Below the pieces are notes generated by a model. It was not told where the DNA came from, ran no database searches, and saw only the letters and a list, made by a program, of their open reading frames with translations. From Isoperla grammatica (taxonomy: Eukaryota > Arthropoda > Insecta > Plecoptera > Perlodidae): DNA of 64,000 nucleotides. Shown one piece after another: positions 52,812 to 64,000 of the stretch (its first letter is position 1; each line of letters begins with the position of its first letter). A program made the position numbers and the translations under genes. The DNA is taken from assembly GCA_945910005.1 (NCBI GenBank), contig OX246739.1, forward strand, positions 10,142,292 through 10,206,291, in the 5' to 3' direction.

Positions 52812-53476
52812 TAGTGATGACATCGAGTCCAAAAATTTCGTACCGGTTCCTCCGCTCCGAAACCGGTTCCGGAGCGGGAAAAAAGTTGGTACTAGTAATC
52901 TTAATTTTACCATTTTTTTTTTTTTAAGTTACACTTTACAATCAGCAGGTCAAAAGTGCCCTTTAATATAATTCTTCAAAGTTCAAACAATGCGCGCATC
53001 CTTGAACACACGTGGCCTATTGTGCGATCTGCTAATGGGATGGGCCTAGTAGGCCTATAGCTGACTGTGAGTGAGAAAAGAAGAAGGGGCTGATATGTAG
53101 TGACACAAAAAAGAAATGCAATTTATCAAATCAAATAAATTAATTATTTATTTATTTACAAAAATTTTTAAATAACATTTTGTTGAAACAAAAATAGCAT
53201 TATAGTAGCATTAACAAAGAACGTATTAGCCCTTTTAGCACTCGAGGCACTCATGTTGTCAGTCTAAACTCAAAATAAATCCAAATGAAATCAACACCAC
53301 TTGAATGTCACGTGTTGGCTGCCGCCCTGCTAGTGCCTGAGCGTGACAGCAGAGCGCGCGTGGACTCGCTGCTACACCATCCCTTTCTCATGAGTAGTTC
53401 GCATATTTCGAAAAAAAAAAAGAAACTGAAAAGTCGGGACCGGTTCCGGTTTCAGGGGAACCTGATGTCATCACTA
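52812..53476. mobile_element. 665-bp hAT-like non-autonomous element
   Basis: Ends tagtgatgacatc / gatgtcatcacta, flanked by ttttccat (52804-52811) and ctttccat (53477-53484), a 7-of-8 match consistent with an old hAT duplication. Blocks of accggttcc/ggaaccggt lie inside both ends. No coding content. Confidence 0.8.
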
Positions 53477-53800
53477 CTTTCCATGTTTCCATTCTCATTT
53501 GACATTTTATTTCATGTAAGCATATGCACTATTTAATATTTATACAAATTATACCTAGGCTATGTAGTATGTACGTTTTCATTGTGTTTTTTTTTTTTTT
53601 TTTTACAATATGGAATTTGCATAACTTTTTTTTGTATTTTATACTTTAATTATTATACTCCGTAAAAGAAAACGGTCGTTCTTTTCACCTTTGAACTTCT
53701 TCGTACTGAGAACAAAAATAATTGGTTTTCCCTCCACGTTTTTCCCGTGAAAATGGTGTTTGAATGGAACGCCATGTGGTAACATTACAAACCCGTAGGC

Positions 53801-54574
53801 CAGGGGCGGACTGGGGCGAAAATTGCTACCGGGCAAAACTTAGGAGGGCCCCATTGGACAAGGGCCCGATGGTAGGTATGCAACCCGCGCGCGTTAGCGC
53901 GCGAAAAATTTTTGACTTTTGCGTTGCGGGTTGCATAACTTCCAGGCACATTTTCCACCTGACTTTAATGAAAGTGACCGTTTTTCACCTAATATATAAT
54001 TTAAAGAGAAAACACCTGTGCGTCCCCTTGCGCAACCAGTCTGCGCTGAGCGAGACAGATGATACTGTGGTGACGTGTGCAACGGCTTTGCTTCAAGTGC
54101 AGCTCGAATTCACAAAAACAGAGCAAAATTTTCCGATCCTGACAAGTTCCACTGTTCCAGCAAAATATTACTAACTAAGCGCTCGGCCTCCGCTTCGCAA
54201 GCCAGCCAGCAGCGAGCGTAGCAAAGCATAATAGTATGAGAGTGCTGCATGCTCCTGCGGAGCGCTGCGACGGCGAGCGCTTATGAGTCACACCGCCCGC
54301 TCCTAACATACTCGCTGCTTTGTAAAACTTGGAAAAATATCATGGGCCCCTAATTCCGGCCCTCTTTGAGAAGGGCCCCCAGTTATGTTTTTTTGTTGAG
54401 GCCCCATTGCACTCCTTTGCTCCTTCCTTTTATTCAGCAGAGCGCACTAAATATTATTTCGTATTTTGCTCAAAAAAGGGCCCGAAGGGCCCTTTTTTGA
54501 GCATTTTGGGGGCCCACCGGGCCGAGGGCCCACCGGGCACTGCCCTATCCGCCCGATTACCCAGTCCGCCCCTG
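53801..54574. mobile_element. 774-bp hAT-like non-autonomous element
   Basis: Ends caggggcggactgggg / cccagtccgcccctg. Exact 8-bp duplication CCGTAGGC at 53793-53800 and 54575-54582. The interior is rich in gggcccc and in gagcg/gcgctt words near 54180-54300. The apparent open frames within are non-coding. Confidence 0.92.
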
Positions 54575-56893
54575 CCGTAGGCGTTGACATGGCCGAAAAC
54601 CAGTTTTTTGATGATTTCACGCCACAAACCCGTTACCAATCATAGCACGCTTGAAAAACAGAAAATTTGAATTTGTTGATGATTTTCAATGCATTATTTC
54701 ACACTACAGCAATTTTTTTGAGGCTCTGCATTAAAAATGCTATTAATTAGCATTTTTTTAAAACTAAATATGGTACTTATGCAAATTCCCTATTCCGTTT
54801 TCTATGAATATTTTGTGCTCCTATTCGATCATTGATGAAAGAAAATGATGTGTTAACGCTGAACAATATTTTTGCACTGTCCTGTACGTACATTATTGTC
54901 ACAGCTGACCAGGCGGTTTAGGGTGGGGATAGTGAAGCAAGTGCAGATGCCCATGTCATAGACTCGTAGTATTCCATTGACGGACCCACATGTAATACGT
55001 AGTTCATATGCTACTAATTTATTTTTACAAGTTTTGATATATCACTGTTCAAGTAAATGTGGTTCTGTTTCTATTCTGGTATATGTGTGTGCAGTTATCA
55101 CTTTGTATCATTTTTTGAACAATTTTATGTCTAGGGGTGTGCGAGCCTAATTGATGCGAGCTTTAATTATGATAATAAGTTTGGAGCGCTCATAAATCAC
55201 GGATGAATTATTGGTGGCATCAAAATCGAGTGCCTGGCGTATGCAATTACGTGGCACAATCACGTATATAATAATCACGGTGTGCTCGTAAAGTGTTATC
55301 GACTTATCTTTCAGTTTTTCCAGGCAGGTTTTTTGATACGGCCTGATAATGTCAATTTTCCGACTCCCACTTGCGTTTATCGCTCACGATTTTCACATAA
55401 AAGGGTATGCGAAACCCTTGTTTTTTCAATGTTTCACTGTTCTGACTATAGGGATCCCAATGAGTACCCATTTCTTGCTTTGTTTGCATGGTTTTCATTT
55501 CAGAATGTTATATGCATCCAGGGTACCTACCTACTTATTTGTTTTTACAAGTAAACCTAATGTATTTGTATACTAAATAGTAAATATTTTGGAAATGTTC
55601 CAAACTTCCTGTTCAAATGTTGTGTATGCATTGTATTATCACTTTTTTAAAGAACTATTCAAAAGTGGAAAAATAAAAAGTTAGCTTTAATATTGGATTT
55701 ATAATTTGATGTACGTAGACCTACAGGACATAATGGACATCTTAGGTGCAAATTAATTCTGCTTGGAGTGCTGCCTGTACTAAAAGGTCCAACTTGAACT
55801 GTCACCCTGGGATGCCAAATGGGAATCTTCAGGTGCAACTTTTTACGACTTGAAGCACTGCCTTTGCTGAAAGGTCCAAATTTTTCCTTAATTTAACTGT
55901 CGCCTGAGATGTCCATTGAGACGAGCAAAAACTCCCAATAGGCCCTTCAAAATATTATCTATAATCTTGTTTCTCGTCATGTGGTCCAACGGTCTGGTCT
56001 TAAGATGGATGTTAAATATTTATGTAGTCCAGGACTAACTCGTTTTCTCCACCAATCAAAAGCGTGATTGCAAGTGGAGAAAACAAGTACCGCAAGTCTC
56101 GGGCTACATATTTAGCGGTGCCGTTATACCGGTTCTTTACTCTTCAATAGCAAAAATACACTTGACAATTAAAAATGTAAAATCAAGATTAATAGATGAT
56201 CTTTGTGCATCAATGAACCCAGATGAAACATTTTATAGGTGAAATAATTAAGCATATCTTGGGAGAAACTAGAAACTTGGATAATTTTTTAAATGCCTAT
56301 GGCACCTTATCCTATTAATCCAAACCATAGAGTACAGATGATATTTATTCACCTGCACATAAAACAATATGCATGCATGACTTTGACTTGCAATATTAAT
56401 GTCTGACATTCCTACGTATAATCCAGACCTACGCTATGTATTGCAATGTATCAAATTGCTGTAGTTGTTATTCTCTTTCACTTAAAAATAAAACTTTGGG
56501 CCTACATTTTAGTTTGAATTTATTAATAATTTTTACTATGTTAATTGTGATGTAAAACGAACATACAAATTTCTTCTAACCAGTTAACGGTAAGTGTGTG
56601 GAAGTGTGTAATCAACTGGAATAAATGAATTTCGTACATTCAAAAATTAATCTCTAAGAAATATTATGTTATCCCAATTAGCTTAGTCAAACAGTTCAAC
56701 ATAGTATTTACTAAAGCATTTTATAAGACCACTCAATTTGAATGTAAAAATAAACCTATATCGGATTTCGTTAAAACGTTTCTTTATATTATTATGTATG
56801 CAAAAATTATATTTGAGTGGTCTTTCATTATGGTGAAGTAAATCTACATTTGGATCTGTTTTGATCAAAGTAACCCGTTAATGTATTAAAAGT
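54575..56893. other. Interior of the 13.5-kb element, no gene recognised
   Basis: AT-rich DNA with only short frames. No transposase motif, splice-linked exon chain or tandem repeat recognised in either strand. Confidence 0.5.
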
Positions 56894-57200
56894 TAGGGTT
56901 GCCGTACGATAATTGATAGTCGAAATTGTCACTATTATTAATATGTCCGAAGACATGTTGATAGTCGATTAATTGAATAAAATCGAAGTTTCAAAATCAA
57001 TAAAGACGTAAAACCGGTGGTCTAATTGTTCCATTCGCTCTCCAGATGACAGATCCCCTCCTTTGCTAGACACGGCACGGAACTATCCCAATTTGTGGCG
57101 AAGGGAAGGATCTCTTCTTTTTGAAACACGCAGATCTAGCAATCGATTAGTAGTTCATTAATCGATCACAACTTTATATTGATAATCGGCGGCAACCCTG
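56894..57200. mobile_element. Probable hAT-like MITE, degenerate
   Basis: Inverted ends tagggttgccg / cggcaaccctg are 307 bp apart, with gataatcgat-like words inside. Flanking octamers ttaaaagt and ttacgaga match at only five of eight positions, so the duplication is weak. Confidence 0.6.
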
Positions 57201-57483
57201 TTACGAGAATTAAAACGGGCGTATCCTTGGGGATTAACTAGAAACTTATTCCTGTTCACTGATTACATACACCAATTAATTGGTTATTGTAAATTTGTTT
57301 ATTTTTACATCCTGATTACTAATTATTTATAGTTATCAATATAATTATTAATTTATCAAAACTAAAATGTAGGACCATAGGGTCCTGTGAAAGAAGCTAT
57401 CAGAGTGCAGTTTATCAAGCATTTTGGTAGTTTTCAAGACTACAATAAAAGTAAACAAAAACCACTCTGTGTGCACTTTAAGA

Positions 57484-57730
57484 CCACTCTAAGAAGTAAA
57501 CTGCACCTTATTTGTGACCTTTTTAAGAAGAAAACTGCAACTGCTTTGTGAGCACTCTAAGAAGTAAATGGCAACTACTTTGTGTGCATTTTGTGAGTGC
57601 TCTGATAAGTAAATAGCAACTACTCTGTGTGCATTTTGTGAGTGCTCTGAGAAGTAAATGGCAACTACTTTGTGTGCATTTTGTGAGTGCTCTGAGAAGT
57701 GAGTGGTGACTAATGTGTGAGCACAATAAG
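57484..57730. repeat. 45-bp subterminal tandem repeat at the right end of the element
   Basis: Landmark aagtaaatggcaact at 57562, 57607 and 57652, with diverged copies on both sides. The unit includes actttgtgtgcattttgtga and gtgctctgagaag. A 45-bp period keeps two minus-strand frames open, giving false repetitive proteins. Confidence 0.85.
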
Positions 57731-57917
57731 AAGTGAAACGAGTTGAATCCATAACCAAATTTTGTATTGTAAAAACTCTCTCTGAAAGTCCTAGGGTAAT
57801 GATAACTGAGGACATTCAAGTTCTCTGTTTCATCACATTAAACACTCGAAGCTGCACTCCAGAAGGAGAAGTGACTTGTTACATTTGTCTCACAAAGAGC
57901 AATCCGTGTTTACTGGG

Positions 57918-60020
57918 TAACGGCTACTACGGGTACACGAGCAGTATTACAGTCAAGTAATAATTTTCTTACCTGCAAGAAGTGTCATTATTACTATACA
58001 ACTAACGGCTACTACGAGTACACGAGCAGTATTACAGTCAAGTAATAATTTTCTTACCTGCAAGAAGTGTCATTATTACTATACAACTAACGGCTACCAC
58101 GGGTACACGAGCAGTATTACAGTCAAGTAATAGTTTTCTTACATGAAAGAAGTGTCATTATTACTATACAACTAACGGCTACTACGAGTACACGAGCAGT
58201 ATTACAGTCAAGTAATAGTTTTCTTACCTGAAAGAAGTGTCATTATTACTATACAACTAACGGCTACTACGAGTACACGAGCAGTATTACAGTCAAGTAA
58301 TAGTTTTCTTACCTGAAAGAAGTGTCATTATTACTATACAACTAACGGCTACTACGGGTACACGAGCAGTATTACAGTCAAGTAATAGTTTTCTTACCTG
58401 AAAGAAGTGTCATTATTACTATACAACTAACGGCTACTACGGGTACACGAGCAGTATTACAGTCAAGTAATAGTTTTCTTACCTGAAAGAAGTGTCATTA
58501 TTACTATACAACTAACGGCTACTACGGGTACACGAGCAGTTACAGTCAAGTAATAGTTTTCTTACCTGCAAGAAGTGTCATTATTACTATACAACTAACG
58601 GCTACTACGGGTACACGAGCAGTATTACAGTCAAGTAATAGTTTTCTTACCTGCAAGAAGTGTCATTATTACTATACAACTAACAGCTACTACGGGTACA
58701 CGAGCAGTATTACAGTCAAGTAATAGTTTTCTTACCTGCAAGAAGTGTCATTATTACTATACAACTAACGGCTACTACGAGTACACGAGCAGTATTACAG
58801 TCAAGTAATAGTTTTCTTACCTGAAAGAAGTGTCATTATTACTATACAACTAACGGCTACTACGGGTACACGAGCAGTATTACAGTCAAGTAATAGTTTT
58901 CTTACCTGCAAGAAGTGTCATTATTACTATACAACTAACGGCTACTACGGGTACACGAGCAGTATTACAGTCAAGTAATAGTTTTCTTACCTGAAAGAAG
59001 TGTCATTATTACTATACAACTAACGGCTACTACGGGTACACGAGCAGTATTACAGTCAAGTAATAGTTTTCTTACCTGAAAGAAGTGTCATTATTACTAT
59101 ACAACTAACGGCTACTACGGGTACACGAGCAGTATTACAGTCAAGTAATAGTTTTCTTACCTGAAAGAAGTGTCATTATTACTATACAACTAACGGCTAC
59201 TACGAGTACACGAGCAGTATTACAGTCAAGTAATAGTTTTCTTACCTGAAAGAAGTGTCATTATTACTATACAACTAACGGCTACTACGGGTACACGAGC
59301 AGTATTACAGTCAAGTAATAGTTTTCTTACCTGAAAGAAGTGTCATTATTACTATACAACTAACGGCTACTACGGGTACACGAGCAGTATTACAGTCAAG
59401 TAATAGTTTTCTTACCTGAAAGAAGTGTCATTATTACTATACAACTAACGGCTACTACGAGTACACGAGCAGTATTACAGTCAAGTAATAGTTTTCTTAC
59501 CTGCAAGAAGTGTCATTATTACTATACAACTAACGGCTACTACGGGTACACGAGCAGTATTACAGTCAAGTAATAGTTTTCTTACCTGCAAGAAGTGTCA
59601 TTATTACTATACAACTAACGGCTACTACGGGTACACGAGCAGTATTACAGTCAAGTAATAGTTTTCTTACCTGAAAGAAGTGTCATTATTACTATACAAC
59701 TTACGGCTACGAGTACACGAGCAGTATTACAGTCAAGTAATAGTTTTCTTACCTGCAAGAAGTGTCATTATTACTATATAACTAACGGCTACGGGTACAC
59801 GAGCAGTATTACAGTCAAGTAATAGTTTTCTTACCTGAAAGAAGTGTCATTATTACTATACAACTAACGGCTACTACGGGTACACGAGCAGTATTACAGT
59901 CAAGTAATAGTTTTCTTACCTGAAAGAAGTGTCATTATTACTATACAACTAACGGCTACTACGGGTACACGAGCAGTATTACAGTCAAGTTATTGTCTGT
60001 ACCTGAAAGAAGTGTCATTT
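57918..60020. repeat. 85-bp satellite array, right half (about 25 copies)
   Basis: Same unit and phase as 42404-44394, resuming at taacggctactacggg. The first two copies carry the taataattttc/ctgcaag variant of the left flank. Later copies mix ctgaaag and ctgcaag types. The last unit degenerates at about 59990-60020. Confidence 0.97.
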
Positions 60021-61620
60021 TTTTCACTCATGAAGCAGCTGCCGTGATTTCAGCCGCCGGCCACTTTCAACAAATCAACGCGACATCATTGCCCGAGTTT
60101 CAGCTGTAATTTGGTCATTCTCTCTATTTACCTTGATCGACATCCAGGCACGCGCCACCATATTATTTCATTCTAGGTCTCATTATAATATACCTACTTA
60201 TCTTGGTAGCTAGCACAAGTCACAACCGACATTATACATACAATACCTCCAGGTGCAAGGACGTAGCTCGCACCTTTCTTCCTGTGTATTGTATCACCTG
60301 GCCTCCTTGGCATGTGCTACGGAGAAGAACACCTTTTAGGTCCTCCATTATCTCGTATCTACCTGGTCCCAAAATATATATAACGTTTCTTACACAACTC
60401 GTAAGATAGAAAAGATCCAAGACAAATCCCGGACTAACGGAGTATGTTACTGCATGGCTGGGTGTACAGCTGCTTGCCCGTGGCAGCGGGCATATAGCCG
60501 TGTGGGTGGAAGGGGGAGGGGGTTCACACCCCACCCCTGGCCAAATTGTTACCTATCGTCATAAAAAAACACGAACTTGTTTTTTTTTTCAAAACTGCTC
60601 GATATCGAACTATTACACAGTTTACGAATTGTAGAGGTAAAGTGCTTATAGTTGGCAATGGATCACATTTTTTTGTAGGGGGGGGGGGGGGGGGGGGGGG
60701 GGGGGGTGAAGTAAACCTCCCTTACTAATCCGTAGCCCTCTTACGCACATGGATACTGAATGATATCAAAATGAATAACGCCTGGGCCTAAGCCATCACA
60801 TTTGTGTACTTACGAAAATACTTAATAAGTACAAAAGCGTCGACCCACAAGCTGTACTAACACAGAATTGGTTCCCTTCCCTCGTAGGTGAGGATTGATT
60901 ATTGAAAATGTGTAGTTAGCCCGTAGCCTTATACTAACAGCAAGCAAGAAACTTCGTTCGTGCTTAATTCTGATACACCTCATATCTTGAACTTTATTAA
61001 TTTGGGTTGTATAAGGTTACAATAAAAGCATATAATAGTATTTATTAATTATTATAGGATTGGCAGTATAATATTAAACTGGAATCACATATAATAAAAA
61101 CGTTTATGATCATAGTAATTAATTGACTTAATAGACTCAATAAATTAAAATTGTTTTTTCAGAATGTTTTTGGTTTGGTTATTAGTTGTTACTGTGTAAC
61201 CAGTATAATTATGTAACTAGAAAAGAACCTAAAATTAATCGACATTATTCGGTAAAATTGTATCAAGCCCAAAAAATATATCGCAAGTCCAAAGATATGA
61301 CAATCATAGTTTCCAGACTGTGACTGAAATAAATAATCTCTTCTGAATACATTTTATCAACGTTGTCATTTTTAGATACATTTCTTCGAAATTTGGTACC
61401 TATGCAGAATGAAAATTACTAAAATTTACAAAAAAGGGACACTCGTAAATCCCTGTCTCTGGCAATACCGAGCTCGGTACGCACCTATGTAAAACTACTA
61501 TCAGCTGGTGTAGAACCGACAACCTCCCTCATGATAACCTCATGTGCTTCCTGGTACTGATTCATCTCTACCGCTCACATCTTTTGTCATTACTTCGACA
61601 TTAGTAGCAATATTGCATTG
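60021..61620. other. Intergenic DNA, no gene recognised
   Basis: AT-rich. A G29 run lies at 60678-60706. Around 61500-61580 the minus strand has a tRNA-like order (gagcggtagagatg then gaggttgtcggttc), perhaps a SINE remnant. No coding exon. Confidence 0.45.
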
Positions 61621-62215
61621 TGCCTTCTCAATAGTGCTCAGTAGTGCTCAGTAGTGCTCAGTAATATTCAGTAGTGCTCATTAATGCTCAGTAGTGCTCA
61701 TTACTCAGCAGTGCTCAGTAGTGCTCAGTAGTGCTCGGTAGTGCTCAGTAGTGCTCAGTAGTGCTCAGTATAGTGCTCAGTAATGCTCAGTAGTGCTCAT
61801 TAGTGCTCAGTAGTGCTCAATAGTGCTCGGTAATGCTCAGTAGTGCTCAGTAGTGCTCAGTAATGCTCAGTAGTGCTCAGTAGTGCTCAGTAGTGCTCAG
61901 TAGTGCTCAGGTAGTGCTCAGTAGTGCTCAGTAGTGCTCAGTAATGCTCAGTAGTACTCAGTAGTGCTCAGTAGTGCTCAGTAATGCTCAGTAGTGCTCA
62001 GTAGTGCTCAGTAGTGCTCAGTAATGCTCAGTAGTGCTCAGTAACGCTCAGTAGTGCTCAGTAGTGCTCAGTAGTGCTCAGTAATGCTCAGTAGTGCTCA
62101 GTAGTGCTCAGTAGTGCTCAGTAATGCTCAGTAGTACTCAGTAGTGCTCAGTAGTACTCAGTAGTACTCAGTAGTGCTCAGTAGTGCTCAGTAATGACTA
62201 ATGTTCAGTAGTGCT
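61621..62215. repeat. 10-bp minisatellite (cagtagtgct)n
   Basis: About 59 units of cagtagtgct and the variant cagtaatgct, with occasional tagtactcag. Confidence 0.97.
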
Positions 62216-64000
62216 ACTGCTAGTGCTGATTTCTCGTGGGTACCGACTTGGTTGCTCTCTGCTTGTTATGCTAGGAACTAAGTCGTCTCACTCGGATGTA
62301 TGTAAAATAGTCCCTAGCATAAAACTGCGACAATAATATTTTTTGCACGGTCGCTCCGCTTGGCATATTATACCCCCTGCACTGAGTTTCCATAGAAATG
62401 GAACACTTCTATTCTTGAGACCAATGGTGAGACTCGGCACAGAATGTATGTTCCACTCCGCAGTTCTAAACTTTCTTTCAGAGAGACAAAGAAAAGAATC
62501 CAGAGGAAACAAGAAAGGAAAATAGAGGTCGAAGGCCTGTTTTCAAGCTGCGTATATACCTGCTATCATGGTTTGACGAGTGGAGCAGGAGAGAACGTTC
62601 GAGTTTGGGGTCTGTTGGGGTAAGTAAGGGTATTCAGGTCGATCTACAACAAGTTGGAATAAAAACTACACATGTTCCGTGTGAAATATAACTGCCAAAT
62701 GAAGATCTTGTTGCTTTGTTCCTCGTCCTTATACAGCAAGTCCCCTGAATGTATTTTTAATCATATCGACGGTTATGATTGGCCACAAGGAAACGGCAGG
62801 CATAATCATGAGTGCAGTGCATTTAGATCACACAAGATAGTAAGAAAATCATATTATGAGAATTATTATTGTGTGACAGATTGTAAGTAGAGGACGTTAT
62901 ATGGAATAAAGGTGACAACAGATTTTCTGGTTACATGTTATTTATTTTACGGACATAACCGTACGGGGACCCAACCTCGATCTCAATGCAATTACAATGG
63001 AGTGTTTTACGGGTCTGTTTAGGATCCATTGGACAACTGTATAGTATACATGCTCAGTGCTCAGTGTATGAAAACAGTCCAAGTAAGCATGCCTGTACTC
63101 CCGAGTATTTGACTGAAATCCCGGAAGCAAAATACAGTAAGGCTGTAGTTACAAAAACTAGAAGAAAATTATGGGTTGAAATATCGATGGCGGCAATATG
63201 TTCAAGATGGTGGCCTAAGAAACAAGTTTTACGCATATTTGCATATCTCTTGGTTAGGGATAGGGTGCAATATATATTATAATCACCGAGGGGAGGAACC
63301 ATGAGATTGTAATATTGTGCCCAAGTCGAGCGGCGTGGAGCTATGTTAGTTGGGGGAAGCCGCTCATACAGCGCTGCTGGGCGCATTTCTTTTCTACATG
63401 TGCACTTCTCTTTTACTTTTACTAAGTGTAATTTTAAGTATGTTCTTTCAATTACATTTTGTTTCAAATAGGCACTATAATAACCGTATTTTCAGTTAAT
63501 TTGACTACTGGCTTCTTTGGTTTTGCATTTATGTTGCCTTCACTTCACTTGCATGGGCATTATAGAATTTAGATGTTTCTAGTTGAATCAGGAAAAGATA
63601 TGATGTGGCGGATCGGGAAAAGGGTAGGCGGGGTGTTAGAAAACTACTAACTATACTATAAAGCTTCATAAAGCTTAAAGTTTTTGTATAGCTTCATCAA
63701 TAATTGTCTTTGTAGGACGTTAACTTTCCCTCCCCCCCCCCACACACACTCTGGGTGACGTTAAAATTGAACCACAAACAATATGTGCAAATATTCAAAA
63801 ATGATAAGAGTCGGTACGTTGATAGCATGCAGGTATAAAGTGAACAGTTCGTAGTAAATGCTGGTATAAGAAATACCGTTTGATTGAATATTATAGTTCC
63901 AGACATCAGATTACGTTTTTGTGTTTTAAACTGAAAATTAACTTTGTATTACTTTAAACATGCTTTCACGTCTGCCTTGATTATTCCATATCAAAGACGA
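62216..64000. other. Intergenic DNA to window end, no gene recognised
   Basis: Short frames only. No recognised domain, TIR pair or array. A C-run followed by cacacacac lies near 63730-63750. Confidence 0.45.

Noticed and set aside
57489..57819. Two minus-strand frames with SEHSQNAHKVVAIY-type repeats
   Set aside because: Product of a 45-bp tandem repeat whose period is a multiple of three.

Overview
The window is animal nuclear DNA. It has short exons with GT-AG introns, two conserved metazoan genes, and a spacer full of satellites, microsatellites and small DNA transposons. It is AT-rich with scattered poly-G/poly-C tracts and many CCTAGG/AGGCCT motifs. A marine invertebrate is likely, but I cannot name the species or phylum from sequence alone.

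Left part (1-14900). An 81-bp satellite (1-2430) fills the intron ahead of twelve 3' exons of a RASA1 (p120 RasGAP) orthologue on the + strand (2604-9214). These encode the end of the first SH2 domain, then SH3, SH2, PH, C2 and RasGAP. The downstream or 3'-UTR region carries nested PIF/Harbinger-type MITEs. Tail to tail with RASA1 is a complete three-exon kish/TMEM167 gene on the minus strand (13632-14894), whose first coding exon is only the ATG. RASA1 controls Ras-GTP and Kish belongs to the early secretory pathway; their adjacency suggests no shared job.

Middle part (15200-42400). I recognise no host gene. It holds three copies of a roughly 1-kb repeat with a tRNA-like Pol III cassette (one split by a 720-bp MITE), copies of a tRNA-derived SINE, a hAT element with a transposase C-terminal remnant and an exact 8-bp target duplication, and several minisatellites, including one rich in CACGTG.

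Right part (42400-64000). The most notable structure is an 85-bp satellite of about 48 copies cut in two by a 13.5-kb insertion (44395-57917). The insertion has 12-bp terminal inverted repeats (CCCAGTAAACAC) and a TA target duplication. Its only recognisable gene is a multi-exon DUF4806-domain gene. A 340-bp MITE with a 7-bp target duplication sits in that gene's first coding exon, and a second MITE supplies its present stop codon. At least four further hAT-like elements and a 555-bp pure CA run are nested in the same insertion; I see no transposase in it. Each 85-bp satellite unit carries, on the minus strand, a fused acceptor/donor sequence (AG|GTAAG) like a recursive splice site.
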